Part shown: in pieces, positions 1-7,777 of the stretch
Numbering within the stretch: the first letter of the stretch is position 1
Layout: every line of letters begins with the position of its first letter
Assembly: GCA_035550595.1 (NCBI GenBank)
Contig: DASZOV010000164.1
Span: 1-12,270, forward strand
Reading direction: 5' to 3'
Source: CALFMR01 sp035550595
Lineage (GTDB): Bacteria > Acidobacteriota > Vicinamibacteria > Vicinamibacterales > SCN-69-37
DNA length: 12,270 bases
Position numbers and translations under genes: made by a program
The notes under the pieces: generated by a model
The model's input: the letters and a program-made list of their open reading frames with translations, nothing else
Told to the model about the DNA's origin: nothing
The model's database searches: none

Positions 1-588
1 GTTGTAGATGCAGATGACGCCCAGGCCCTTCTGATTGATGATCGCGTCGACGGCCACGGCCGTCTTGCCCGTCTGCCGGTCGCCGATGATGAGCTCGCGC
101 TGGCCGCGGCCGATGGGCACCATGCCGTCGATGGCCTTGAGCCCGGTCTGCAGCGGCTCCTTGACCGGCTGGCGATCGACGACGCCAGGCGCGAGACGTT
201 CGATCGGCATGAACTGCTTGGCCGTGATCGGGCCCTTGCCGTCGACCGGCTGGCCGAGCGCGTTCACCACGCGGCCGACGAGCTCCTCACCCACCGGCAC
301 CGAGATGATGCGCCCGGTGCGCTTGACGGTGTCGCCTTCCTTGATGTCCGTCGAGTGGCCGAGGAGCACCGCGCCGACGCTGTCTTCCTCGAGGTTGAGC
401 GCGATGCCGAAGAGCCCGTGCGGGAACTCGATCATCTCGCCCGCCATGGCGCGCTCGATGCCCGAGAGCCGCGCGATGCCGTCGCCCACCGACGTCACGG
501 TGCCCACTTCGGCCACGTCGACGTCGGCCGCGTACTGGCCGATGTGCTCGCGGATGATCTTGGAGATGTCGTCGGCGTTGATCTGCAT
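1..588 (-). CDS. atpA: F1 ATP synthase alpha subunit, N-terminal part (runs off left edge)
   Basis: This is the nucleotide-binding alpha subunit of the F1 catalytic head, on the cytoplasmic face of the membrane. The window holds the first 196 codons; the 3' part lies beyond position 1. The start is the ATG at 586-588, giving MQINADDISKIIREHIGQY, the usual helical N-terminus that contacts the delta subunit. A beta-barrel domain follows (about residues 25-95), then the start of the nucleotide-binding domain. The Walker A loop GDRQTGKT is at residues 169-176, the same numbering as in E. coli AtpA, which supports the chosen start. It sits 57 bases downstream of atpH with no strong ribosome site; a GAGGA lies about 10 bases upstream of the ATG. 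That intergenic gap contains a 10-base palindrome GATTCGAATC (624-633). It is probably cotranscribed with atpH. Confidence 0.97.
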   Translation of the reverse strand, partial: MQINADDISKIIREHIGQYAADVDVAEVGTVTSVGDGIARLSGIERAMAGEMIEFPHGLFGIALNLEEDSVGAVLLGHSTDIKEGDTVKRTGRIISVPVGEELVGRVVNALGQPVDGKGPITAKQFMPIERLAPGVVDRQPVKEPLQTGLKAIDGMVPIGRGQRELIIGDRQTGKTAVAVDAIINQKGLGVICIYN

Positions 589-645
589 CGTGACTCTGTC
601 CTCGGGTCCTATGTCCGAATCCTGATTCGAATCGCGCGCGCCTGG

Positions 646-1194
646 TCAGGCGTCAGCGCGCATCCGTTCACGCAGCCGGTCGAGCTGGCGCGTGACGCTG
701 CCATCGAAGACCAGGCTGCCGACTTTGGCGACCACCCCGCCGACGATGGCGGGATCGACGCGTGCTTCAACCGTCACCGGCCGGCCCACGGCGCGGCCGA
801 GCGCGTCGGCAAGCGCCTGCTGCCTCGCGGCGTCGAGCGGCACGGCCGTGACGACCTCGGCCGGGATCTCGCGTGTTGCCTCTCCAGCTCGCGCGACAAA
901 CGCGTCGGCGACCTCGCCGATGAGCGACAGGCGATCGCGATCGGCCAGGAGCCGCAGGAGCCGTTCCACTTCGGGCCGCACGCCACCGGCGGCCGCGATC
1001 ACCGCGTCGAGCACGGCACGCTTCTGTGCGATCGGCACGGCCGGCGCGCGAAACACGCGCGCGAGATTCGGATGCGCAGCCACGAGTGAGGCGAACGCGG
1101 CGAGATCGCGGGCAATCGCCTCGAGATGACCGTTCTCGCGCGCGGCGCTGAAGAGGCCGGTCGCGTACTGGCGGGCGGCGCCTCGTCCGCTCAT
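646..1194 (-). CDS. atpH: F1 ATP synthase delta subunit
   Basis: This 182-residue protein is the delta subunit (OSCP-type), which ties the top of the F1 alpha/beta hexamer to the b-subunit peripheral stalk. It has the family length. The N-terminal helical domain (about residues 5-105) begins SGRGAARQYATGLFSAAREN, matching the usual 'A..YA.ALF..A...' opening. The C-terminal domain carries the conserved DPAIVGGVVAKVGSLVFDGS (about residues 147-166) followed by the final helix with QLDRLRERM. The ATG start overlaps the atpF stop by four bases (ATGA, 1191-1194), so translation is probably coupled. Position between the b subunit and atpA is the standard gene order. Confidence 0.96.
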   Translation of the reverse strand: MSGRGAARQYATGLFSAARENGHLEAIARDLAAFASLVAAHPNLARVFRAPAVPIAQKRAVLDAVIAAAGGVRPEVERLLRLLADRDRLSLIGEVADAFVARAGEATREIPAEVVTAVPLDAARQQALADALGRAVGRPVTVEARVDPAIVGGVVAKVGSLVFDGSVTRQLDRLRERMRADA

Positions 1195-1844
1195 GCGCGC
1201 ACCCCGGCGGTGTAGCGATCGAGCAGCCGCTCCTGATCGTCGGGCGTCATCGTGTGCTCGATCCGCGTGCGCGCGAGGCGCGTGGCGAGATCCGCGGTGT
1301 ATTCGACGAGCTCGCGACGCGCCAGACGCGCGGTGAGCTCGATGCCGCTGCGCGTGCGCGCCAGCACCTGCTCGCGTTCGCGGGCGGCGGCGTCCTTCAT
1401 GCGCGCCTGTTCGAGCGCGAGTTCCTCGCGGCCGCGCGCGCGCAACGCGTCGAGCTCGGCTGGCAGCGCCGCGAGCTCCGCGCGAACGCGCGTCAATTCG
1501 GCCTGCGCCGTTTCGCGCAGCGTCTGCGCCTCGATGAGATCGCGGCGGATCGTGTCGCGCCGGCCGGTCAGATACTGGACCGTCGGCCCCTTCAGGAAAT
1601 AGACGAGTACGCCGGCGAGCAGCGCGAAGTTGACGGCCTTGGCGGCCGTCTCCATCCAGCCGTGTTCGCTCTCCGCGCCGTGTGCTTCGGCGGCCGATGC
1701 TTCCGACGGTTGTTCGACCGCGGGTTCCTGCGCCGCGACGACCACGACCAGCGGCCGGCCAATGGCGGCGGCAACGACGAGCGCGAGGAGCGTCGTCAGG
1801 AACACGCGAGAGCAGGACGGTAGCGTCGAACGAAGTGCAGTCAC
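1191..1844 (-). CDS. atpF: F0 ATP synthase b subunit with N-terminal signal-like extension
   Basis: This is the b subunit of the peripheral stalk: membrane anchored, with a long helical arm reaching to F1 delta. I chose the GTG at 1842-1844, which gives 217 residues. The open frame extends further upstream, but only through the out-of-phase 3' end of the b' gene. With this start, residues 14-38 form a hydrophobic signal-like segment (VFLTTLLALVVAAAIG and PLVVVVAAQE). An acidic, Ala-rich linker follows (39-62), then the true membrane anchor KAVNFALLAGVLVYFLKGP (69-87), and a charged coiled-coil helix rich in Ala, Glu and Arg to the end. An alternative ATG at 1653-1655 would give 154 residues starting at METAAKAVNF, with no extension. 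A weak GGA lies about 7 bases before the GTG. The 3' end overlaps atpH by four bases. Confidence 0.88.
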   Translation of the reverse strand: MTALRSTLPSCSRVFLTTLLALVVAAAIGRPLVVVVAAQEPAVEQPSEASAAEAHGAESEHGWMETAAKAVNFALLAGVLVYFLKGPTVQYLTGRRDTIRRDLIEAQTLRETAQAELTRVRAELAALPAELDALRARGREELALEQARMKDAAAREREQVLARTRSGIELTARLARRELVEYTADLATRLARTRIEHTMTPDDQERLLDRYTAGVRA

Positions 1845-1875
1845 GATGTCCAGTTCAGTGTCCGTCGATGAACGG

Positions 1876-2304
1876 CTAGGACGCGTGCCGTCCGAGAATA
1901 CGGTTGGCGGCCTCGTCGGCGAGCGACGCGGCATCGGCGTCGAGCGCGGCCCGTGCCTTGTCGACGTCGCGCGCGAGCTCGGCACGCGCGTCCGCCACGG
2001 CGCGATCGGCTTCGGCCCGCGTCGCCTCGAGCAGCGCCGTCCGTTCGTCGAGCGCCGCACGGCGCATGTCATCCATCTGGCGATAGACCTCGGCACGCGC
2101 CTCCTGCGTCTGCCGGTCGAACGCCTCGCTCGCCTGCCGCGCCTCGGTGGCGGCCTGTTCGGCCAGCCGTCGCGCCGACGTGACCGCGTCCTCGCGCTGC
2201 TTGATGACGTTGAGCACCGGCCGCAGGATCAGTCGATCCAGGACCGCGGCTAACGCCAGCACGAGAATGACGATCCAGACGACGGACCAATCCGGGTTGA
2301 GCAC
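1876..2304 (-). CDS. atpF': F0 ATP synthase b' (second b-type) subunit
   Basis: This 142-residue protein opens MLNPDWSVVWIVILVLALAA, one membrane helix (about residues 7-24). It continues as a long amphipathic helix rich in Ala, Arg, Glu and Asp, the b/b' architecture. The start 'NPDWS..' with a short periplasmic end and no signal-like extension differs from the neighbouring b subunit. The two therefore probably form a b/b' heterodimeric stalk, as in photosynthetic and some other bacteria. It is the first gene after the promoter at 2369-2398, with an inferred leader of roughly 58 bases. Its stop (TAG, 1876-1878) is 31 bases before the GTG of the b gene. Which of the two is formally b or b' is inferred from order and shape only. 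Confidence 0.86.
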   Translation of the reverse strand: MLNPDWSVVWIVILVLALAAVLDRLILRPVLNVIKQREDAVTSARRLAEQAATEARQASEAFDRQTQEARAEVYRQMDDMRRAALDERTALLEATRAEADRAVADARAELARDVDKARAALDADAASLADEAANRILGRHAS

Positions 2305-2368
2305 GCGGGACTCCGCCGGCGCCGAAGGAGCGATCTTCCCCGCCCTTCGCGGCCAGGCAAAACATTTG

Positions 2369-2398
2369 TTTATACCATCCGCCCGCGCGTACGGGCAA
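2369..2398 (-). promoter_or_regulatory. Predicted sigma70-type promoter for the ATP synthase genes
   Basis: Reading the minus strand, TTGCCC (2393-2398) and TATAAA (2369-2374) are separated by 18 bases. This is a good match to a housekeeping promoter and sits in the only AT-rich patch of the parB-to-atpF' gap. Transcription would begin near 2362, about 58 bases before the b' ATG. It implies the ATP synthase genes are transcribed independently of parAB. No terminator with a T-run is visible after parB. The call rests on sequence match only. Confidence 0.6.
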
Positions 2399-2424
2399 GA
2401 CGACCACGCCGGGTCCGAACGGCG

Positions 2425-3333
2425 CTATCGGGACGCCGATTCGCCGCGATCCGTCAGCATTTCATAGAGCCGCTGCAGTTCGTCCTCGTTCGTGAAATCG
2501 ATCTCGATCCGCCCGCCCGCCGCGCGGCGAATGATGCGGACGCGGGTGCCGAGGGCGACCTTGAGCTGGTCCTCGGCGGCGCGAGTATTCGGGTCCACGG
2601 GCCGTGCGGCCGGCGCGGGCGGAGCCGGCGTCGTCTCGCGCCGGACGAGTGCTTCGGTGTCGCGCACGGACAATTGGCGAGAGACGACCTCCCGCGCCAC
2701 TCGCCGCTGCGCCGCGTCGTCTGGCAAGGCCAGGAGCGCACGCGCGTGGCCCATGCTGAGCGAGGCCGACGCCAGGTCGTTTCGCACTTCGACGGGCAGC
2801 CGCAGGAGGCGCAGGTAGTTGGCCACCGTCGCGCGGTCCTTCCCCACCGCCGTCCCGATCGACTCCTGCGACATCTGGTGATCGTCGACGAGCCGACGAT
2901 AGGCCTGCGCTTCCTCGATGGGATTGAGATCCTCGCGCTGAATGTTCTCGATGAGCGCGACCTGCAGCAGGTTCGCGTCCGGCACGTCGCGGATGGCGAC
3001 CGGGACTTTCAAGAGGCCTGCGCGCTGCGCCGCCCGCCAGCGGCGTTCGCCGGCGACGATCTCGTAGCGGCCGGCGACGGGACGCACGAGGATCGGCTGG
3101 ATCACGCCGTGGCTGCGGATCGACTGCGCCAACTCTTCGAGACGGTGCTCGTCGATGTGCACGCGCGGCTGGCGCGGATTCGGGACGAGCTGATCGATGT
3201 CGATCTCGCGCGGCGCGCTTGGTGCGGCCGTCGTCGAAGCGGCCGCGGACGCGGCAGGAGGCGGCGGAGTGGCCGGCCGATCGGGAATGAGCGCGCTCAG
3301 TCCGCGTCCGAGTGCTGGTCGTTTGTCTGCCAT
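2425..3333 (-). CDS. parB: Chromosome partitioning protein ParB (parS-binding CTPase clamp)
   Basis: ParB binds parS, loads as a CTP-dependent sliding clamp, and directs origin segregation with ParA. The 302-residue protein shows the full family layout. LGRGLSALI at residues 8-16 is the ParA-stimulating peptide. A Pro/Ala-rich linker runs to about 40. The N-terminal CTPase domain has GERRWRA at 95-101 and IENIQREDLNPIEEA at 128-142. The helix-turn-helix follows with MSQESIGTAVGKDRATVANY (154-173) and SMGHARALLAL (193-203). A second Pro/Ala linker precedes the C-terminal dimerisation domain (about 252-302). The ATG at 3333 is preceded by a good ribosome site GAAGGA (3342-3347). It lies 57 bases after parA and is probably cotranscribed. 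Two parS sites are present nearby at 4333 and 5236. Confidence 0.98.
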   Translation of the reverse strand: MADKRPALGRGLSALIPDRPATPPPPAASAAASTTAAPSAPREIDIDQLVPNPRQPRVHIDEHRLEELAQSIRSHGVIQPILVRPVAGRYEIVAGERRWRAAQRAGLLKVPVAIRDVPDANLLQVALIENIQREDLNPIEEAQAYRRLVDDHQMSQESIGTAVGKDRATVANYLRLLRLPVEVRNDLASASLSMGHARALLALPDDAAQRRVAREVVSRQLSVRDTEALVRRETTPAPPAPAARPVDPNTRAAEDQLKVALGTRVRIIRRAAGGRIEIDFTNEDELQRLYEMLTDRGESASR

Positions 3334-3390
3334 GACAGCGTTCCTTCGATTCGATCAGGCGATTGAAAATGTCCGGTCCTCGCGGCGCGA

Positions 3391-4227
<837 letters not shown>

Positions 4228-4264
4228 ATAACCAATTCAACAACTTCCTGCCGGCGAATGAGCG

Positions 4265-4270
4265 ATTGTA
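4265..4270 (-). promoter_or_regulatory. Possible -10 element for parAB
   Basis: On the minus strand this reads TACAAT, five of six matches to the housekeeping -10 consensus, 38 bases upstream of the parA ATG. A possible -35 GCGACA lies upstream but with only a 15-base spacer, which is short. The assignment is tentative. Confidence 0.33.
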
Positions 4271-4332
4271 GCGCAGCGGCGGTGATGTCGCGTCTGATTT
4301 TCAGTTGGTCGCAAGGGCGACCGAGCGGGTAA

Positions 4333-4348
4333 TGTTTCACGTGGAACA
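4333..4348. promoter_or_regulatory. parS: parS site 1 (ParB-binding centromere-like site)
   Basis: The plus strand reads TGTTTCACGTGGAACA, and its complement reads TGTTCCACGTGAAACA. This is a full match to the widely conserved bacterial chromosomal parS palindrome TGTTNCACGTGAAACA. It lies in the 265-base gap between parA and the methyltransferase gene (4228-4492), about 105 bases upstream of the parA start, so ParB bound here could also affect parAB expression. Apart from parS and the weak parA promoter-like element, I see no other feature in that gap. Confidence 0.95.
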
Positions 4349-4492
4349 ATCATCCGACAGTCAGGGTCACCAATCGTGAGGACGCTACCGGAGACGTAAG
4401 GGGCTTGGCGCGGCTGAAAAATGAAGCTGCTGCTCGGACCGTTACTTCTACAACGCTGCAACGCTACAGAGACGGCCGCAGGCGGCAGAGCG

Positions 4493-5149
4493 TCAAATCG
4501 CTCTCGTAAAACGCAAGACCTCAAACGTCTTCGCAGATGGCAGTGTCTCGATCCAGCGAGAGCGAAGCGGCAATCCTAGCGACGATGTAGCAGCTATCAA
4601 TTCGTCAGGGTCGACGAAGTTGAAGACGGACTCGAGCGTTCTCAGGCTCACGAATGGCGAGGATGTAACCGCTGGCGTGACGGCAGAAGGACGCTGAATC
4701 ACGATGCTGAGCGTCCCGCCGGTGCCGACCAGTTTCGCGAGACGAGGCAGCACGACTCTCCAGTCCACATACTCGAGCACGAGCGCCGCATGAACCAGGC
4801 CGAACGTCTCCGACGGAAGGCGACAGGTCGCGACGTCGCCGCAGATCGTTTCCATATTGACGTCCGACCCGCCGAAGGACGTCTGCAGCGCGTCGAGATA
4901 GGTCGCATTGATGTCCACGCAGACAACGCGCTGAGATACCGACGAATCCAGGTGTTCGAGCCCATTCCCGGAGGAAGCACCCGCAATCAAAACGGATGAA
5001 GGTTTGGTGGTCTTCAGCGCGTCTCCGAACAATCGATTCAGCACCACGCGCTGGCCGACATGCGGGCTCGTCATGTGGCCGACGTAGTCCTCGAGCGGAA
5101 TGTCGAGCCACGTATTGCGCGGAATGCGTCGCTGACGCTTCTTGGACAT
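4493..5149 (-). CDS. Class I SAM-dependent methyltransferase, unnamed family, between two parS sites
   Basis: This 218-residue protein has a Rossmann-type SAM fold. Motif I VLIAGASSGNGLE is at 53-65 and motif II VVCVDINATYLDAL at 75-88, with acidic D79 expected to bind the ribose. CGDV is at 103-106, ALVLEYVDW at 122-130, and the post-motif strand GTGGTLSIVIQRPS at 142-155. The N-terminal PLEDYVGHMTSPHVGQ (18-33) and the TSSPFVSLRTLE stretch (162-173) resemble a group of small bacterial methyltransferases that I recognise only as unnamed. The substrate is unknown. The frame is open to 5272, but I chose the ATG at 5147-5149. An AGGAG lies 9 bases upstream (5159-5163), and a longer form would run towards the parS site at 5236. 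Base composition is less GC-rich than the neighbours, which hints at acquisition. Confidence 0.85.
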   Translation of the reverse strand: MSKKRQRRIPRNTWLDIPLEDYVGHMTSPHVGQRVVLNRLFGDALKTTKPSSVLIAGASSGNGLEHLDSSVSQRVVCVDINATYLDALQTSFGGSDVNMETICGDVATCRLPSETFGLVHAALVLEYVDWRVVLPRLAKLVGTGGTLSIVIQRPSAVTPAVTSSPFVSLRTLESVFNFVDPDELIAATSSLGLPLRSRWIETLPSAKTFEVLRFTRAI

Positions 5150-5158
5150 GGATCCGAT

Positions 5159-5163
5159 CTCCT
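5159..5163 (-). promoter_or_regulatory. Ribosome binding site that fixes the methyltransferase start
   Basis: On the minus strand this is AGGAG, 9 bases before the ATG at 5147-5149. It favours the 218-residue product over the longer open frame beginning at 5272 or the ATG at 5174-5176. Confidence 0.7.
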
Positions 5164-5235
5164 GGACCTGCAGCATTGAGCAGCCTGCTGTCCGCGCCAG
5201 TCTATGTCCGCGATTGATGCCGGGACGATATGGAG

Positions 5236-5251
5236 TGTTCCACGTGAAACG
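5236..5251. promoter_or_regulatory. parS: parS site 2 (one mismatch)
   Basis: The plus strand reads TGTTCCACGTGAAACG, differing from the parS consensus only at the last base (G for A). The central CACGTG and both TTCC/GAAAC half-sites are intact. It lies in the 189-base gap between rsmG and the methyltransferase gene (5150-5338), about 900 bases from the first site. I see no other clear element in that gap. Confidence 0.88.
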
Positions 5252-5338
5252 TGCACCCGCCGGGCGCGACACGCGCCACGCGCGTCGATGAAGGGCGATT
5301 GTGCTACGAATGTCTTCTGAATTCGAGTCGCGTTAGCT

Positions 5339-5953
5339 TTAGATGCTCTGCTGCCTCAAGAGAGCGACGGCCGGCCTGTCTTCGAGCACCTGGAATCCAA
5401 CAGGTATGGCTTCCTTACGCGCGCCGAACCACAGCACCTGCCCGCCGGGCCTGAGCAACGTCCTCATCGCCACCCACAACTCATCGTCTGACCGCACGGC
5501 CCGCATCGTGACGAGATCGAACGTATGTCGCATCGACTCGCGTCGAGCGACGTCCTCCAATCGCGTCTGCTCCACACGTACGTCCGAGAGGCCAAGCACG
5601 CGGACGGCCTCTCGAAGGAAGGCACATTTCCTGGAACGGGATTCGACGAGTGTGTACACGAGCGATGGCTTTATAATTTTTAGGGGCAATGATGGAGAAC
5701 CACCTCCAGATCCGACGTCTATAGAAATAAATGGCTTGTTGTCAATGAGTTGCGAGGAGTACACAGACTCAATTATGAGTCGGTCAATCGCCCCATCACT
5801 CGGCACCTGCAAATCAAACGACGTCAGGTTGATCGTCTGGTTCCACTTCGCGAGAAGCTCCAGATACGCCGCGAGCAACTCGATCTGCGTCGGCGTGACC
5901 GACAGCCCGACGACGTCGAGTCGCTGCGCAATTCGAGCTACGTAATCGCTCAC
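5339..5953 (-). CDS. rsmG: 16S rRNA (guanine-527-N7) methyltransferase RsmG (GidB), divergent
   Basis: RsmG methylates N7 of G527 in 16S rRNA using SAM. The 204-residue length fits the family. Supporting motifs are WNQTINLTSF (37-46), the SAM loop DVGSGGGSPSLPL (79-91), LVESRSRKCAFLREAVRVLGL (102-122), TMRAV (149-153) and LRPGGQVLWFG (167-177). Two family signatures are altered. The usual 'RH..DS' before motif I reads RLIIES (58-63), and the loop usually ending GFPG.PL reads GSPSLPL. I recall similar GGGSP loops in Acidobacteriota, so this may be lineage-typical. The GTG start overlaps the mnmG stop by four bases (5950-5953). Codons 71-97 (5663-5743) are unusually AT-rich, including TTT, ATT, ATA and AAA, compared with the rest of the operon. 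Confidence 0.9.
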   Translation of the reverse strand: MSDYVARIAQRLDVVGLSVTPTQIELLAAYLELLAKWNQTINLTSFDLQVPSDGAIDRLIIESVYSSQLIDNKPFISIDVGSGGGSPSLPLKIIKPSLVYTLVESRSRKCAFLREAVRVLGLSDVRVEQTRLEDVARRESMRHTFDLVTMRAVRSDDELWVAMRTLLRPGGQVLWFGARKEAIPVGFQVLEDRPAVALLRQQSI

Positions 5954-7773
5954 GCGCTCACGCCGCGAGCGACGCGCGCGGCCACAATCGCCACGGCCGC
6001 CGGCGTGACTCCAGGCACACGCGCGGCCTGGCCAATGGTTTCCGGACGAATGTCGCTCAGCCGCTCGACGACCTCGCGCGACAACCCGGGAATGCCGTGG
6101 TACTCGAAGTGGACCGGGATCGCGCGCGCCTCCTGCGCTCTCGCGCGAGCCACGTCGGCAGCGTGTCGGCGCAGATAACCGCGGTATCGAAGTTCCGCCT
6201 CGATCGTCGCCACGTCCAGATGCGCACGGTCAGGATCGACGTCCAACTCGAATCCACCGCCGCGCACGTCGTCGAGCGTCACCGGCGGTTGCGCGAGCGC
6301 CTGCTCGACGGTCACGCGTCGTCCATCCACGATGACGCGCGTGGTCGCCGCGCGTGCCCGATTGCGATCGAGTCGCTCCATCCGCGCTTCGAACAGCCGC
6401 CATCGGTCGTCGTCGACGAGGCCCGCGCGACGGCCGACGGGCGTCAGCCGTACGTCGGCGTTGTCGATCCGCAGCAGCAGCCGATGCTCCGCACGCGACG
6501 TGAACATGCGGTATGGCTCGAGACAACCACGCGTGACGAGGTCGTCGATGAGGATGCCGACGTACGCCTCGTCGCGGCCGAGCACGATCGCGTCTTCACC
6601 GCGCACGATGCGCGCGGCATTCAGTCCCGCCATCAATCCCTGCGCCGCGGCCTCTTCGTAGCCTGACGTGCCGTTGATCTGCCCCGCGAGGAACAGCCCC
6701 GGCAACCGCTTCGTCTCGAGCGACCGGTGCAACTCGGTCGGCTGGACGAAGTCGTACTCGACCGCGTAGGCGTGCCGCAGAATCGCCGCATGCTCGAGAC
6801 CGGGCAGCGCGTGGACGACGTCCTCCTGCACATCGCGCGGCAGGCTCATCGACAGGCCGTTCACGTAGATCTCGTCGACGTCGACGCCCTCGGGCTCGAG
6901 AAAAATCTGGTGTCGCGCCTTGTCCGGGAAGCGCATCACCTTGTCTTCGAGCGACGGACAGTAACGCGGCCCGATCCCCTGAATGCGGCCGTTGTACAGC
7001 GGCGATCGATCGATACTGCGCCGCACGATCTCATGCACGCGATCAGACGTGTAGACGAGATGACACGCCACCTGCGGCCGCTCGATGCGCGTCGTCAGAA
7101 ACGAGAAGGGGACGATCGGATTGTCGCCGGGTTCTTCCGTGAACACGGAGAAGTCGATCGACCGCCGGCCCAGCCGCGGCGGCGTACCGGTCTTGAGCCG
7201 TCCCATGACGAAACCGATCTCGCGAATCGACGTCGCGAGATCGCACGACGGTGGCTCGCCCGCGCGACCCGCGGGCCGCTGTTCGTCGCCGACGTGAATG
7301 AGTCCGTTCAAAAACGTCCCGGTCGTGACGACGATCGCCTTGCATGCGACGGACTCGCCATCTTCGAACGCGAGGCCGGTCACCCGACCGCCGGCAGTCA
7401 TGATGCGGCCCGCGCGCCGGAACAGCCACGTGATGTTCGGCTCCCGCTCGAGCGCGTCACGCATCCACGCGCCGTAACGCCGCTTGTCGGCCTGCGCCCG
7501 CGGCGACCACACGGCCGGTCCGCGGCTTCGGTTGAGCAGCTTGAACTGGATGCCCGTCGCGTCGATCGCGCGCGCCATGAGGCCGCCGAGCGCGTCGATC
7601 TCGCGCACGAGGTGGCCCTTCGCCGTGCCGCCAATCGCGGGATTGCACGGCATCAGTGCGACCGTGTCGGCCGAGAGCGTGCACAGCCCGACGCGGCAGC
7701 CGAGCCGCGCGGCCGCCCACGCGGCTTCGCAGCCGGCATGCCCGGCGCCGATGACGACGACGTCGAAGCTCAC
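5950..7773 (-). CDS. mnmG: tRNA uridine-5-carboxymethylaminomethyl modification enzyme MnmG (GidA)
   Basis: MnmG is the FAD-dependent partner of MnmE; together they place the (carboxymethyl)aminomethyl group on wobble U34 of certain tRNAs. The 607-residue product starts at the GTG at 7771-7773, since the open frame further upstream only runs through mnmE in another phase. FAD-binding GAGHAG is at 9-14, CNPAIGGTAKGHLVREID at 43-60, TGTFLNGLIHVG at 151-162, RLKTGTPPRL at 192-201 and QGIGPRYCPSLEDKVMRF at 265-282. AGQINGTSGYEEAAAQG is at 363-379 and TSRAEHRLLLR at 425-435. The helical C-terminal domain binds MnmE and tRNA. The gene begins 4 bases after mnmE and ends overlapping rsmG, so the three are cotranscribed. 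Confidence 0.98.
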   Translation of the reverse strand: MSFDVVVIGAGHAGCEAAWAAARLGCRVGLCTLSADTVALMPCNPAIGGTAKGHLVREIDALGGLMARAIDATGIQFKLLNRSRGPAVWSPRAQADKRRYGAWMRDALEREPNITWLFRRAGRIMTAGGRVTGLAFEDGESVACKAIVVTTGTFLNGLIHVGDEQRPAGRAGEPPSCDLATSIREIGFVMGRLKTGTPPRLGRRSIDFSVFTEEPGDNPIVPFSFLTTRIERPQVACHLVYTSDRVHEIVRRSIDRSPLYNGRIQGIGPRYCPSLEDKVMRFPDKARHQIFLEPEGVDVDEIYVNGLSMSLPRDVQEDVVHALPGLEHAAILRHAYAVEYDFVQPTELHRSLETKRLPGLFLAGQINGTSGYEEAAAQGLMAGLNAARIVRGEDAIVLGRDEAYVGILIDDLVTRGCLEPYRMFTSRAEHRLLLRIDNADVRLTPVGRRAGLVDDDRWRLFEARMERLDRNRARAATTRVIVDGRRVTVEQALAQPPVTLDDVRGGGFELDVDPDRAHLDVATIEAELRYRGYLRRHAADVARARAQEARAIPVHFEYHGIPGLSREVVERLSDIRPETIGQAARVPGVTPAAVAIVAARVARGVSA

Positions 7774-7777
7774 CGCG

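Noticed and set aside
639..652. CGCCTG/CAGGCG short stem around the atpH stop considered as a terminator
   Set aside because: It has a two-base loop, no T-run, and atpA follows directly in the expected operon.
1254..1823. Plus-strand frames opposite atpF
   Set aside because: They read as Arg/Ala/Glu-rich mirror of the coiled-coil b subunit, with no start context or domain.
1845..2096. Upstream extension of the b-subunit frame into the b' gene
   Set aside because: The added residues are an Arg/Ser/Pro-rich out-of-phase reading of the b' gene. The b product is explained from the GTG at 1844.
4237..4524. A 95-codon minus-strand frame between the methyltransferase gene and parA
   Set aside because: It overlaps the methyltransferase 3' end and runs through parS site 1 with no recognisable domain and no ribosome site. 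I treat it as chance.
5668..5680. TATAAT-like sequence on the plus strand inside rsmG
   Set aside because: No acceptable -35 lies upstream and no plus-strand gene follows. It is a by-product of the AT-rich codon patch.
7426..7432. A CACGTG core inside mnmG considered as a third parS
   Set aside because: The flanking bases do not match the parS arms (TGTT...AACA), so only the six-base core is shared.
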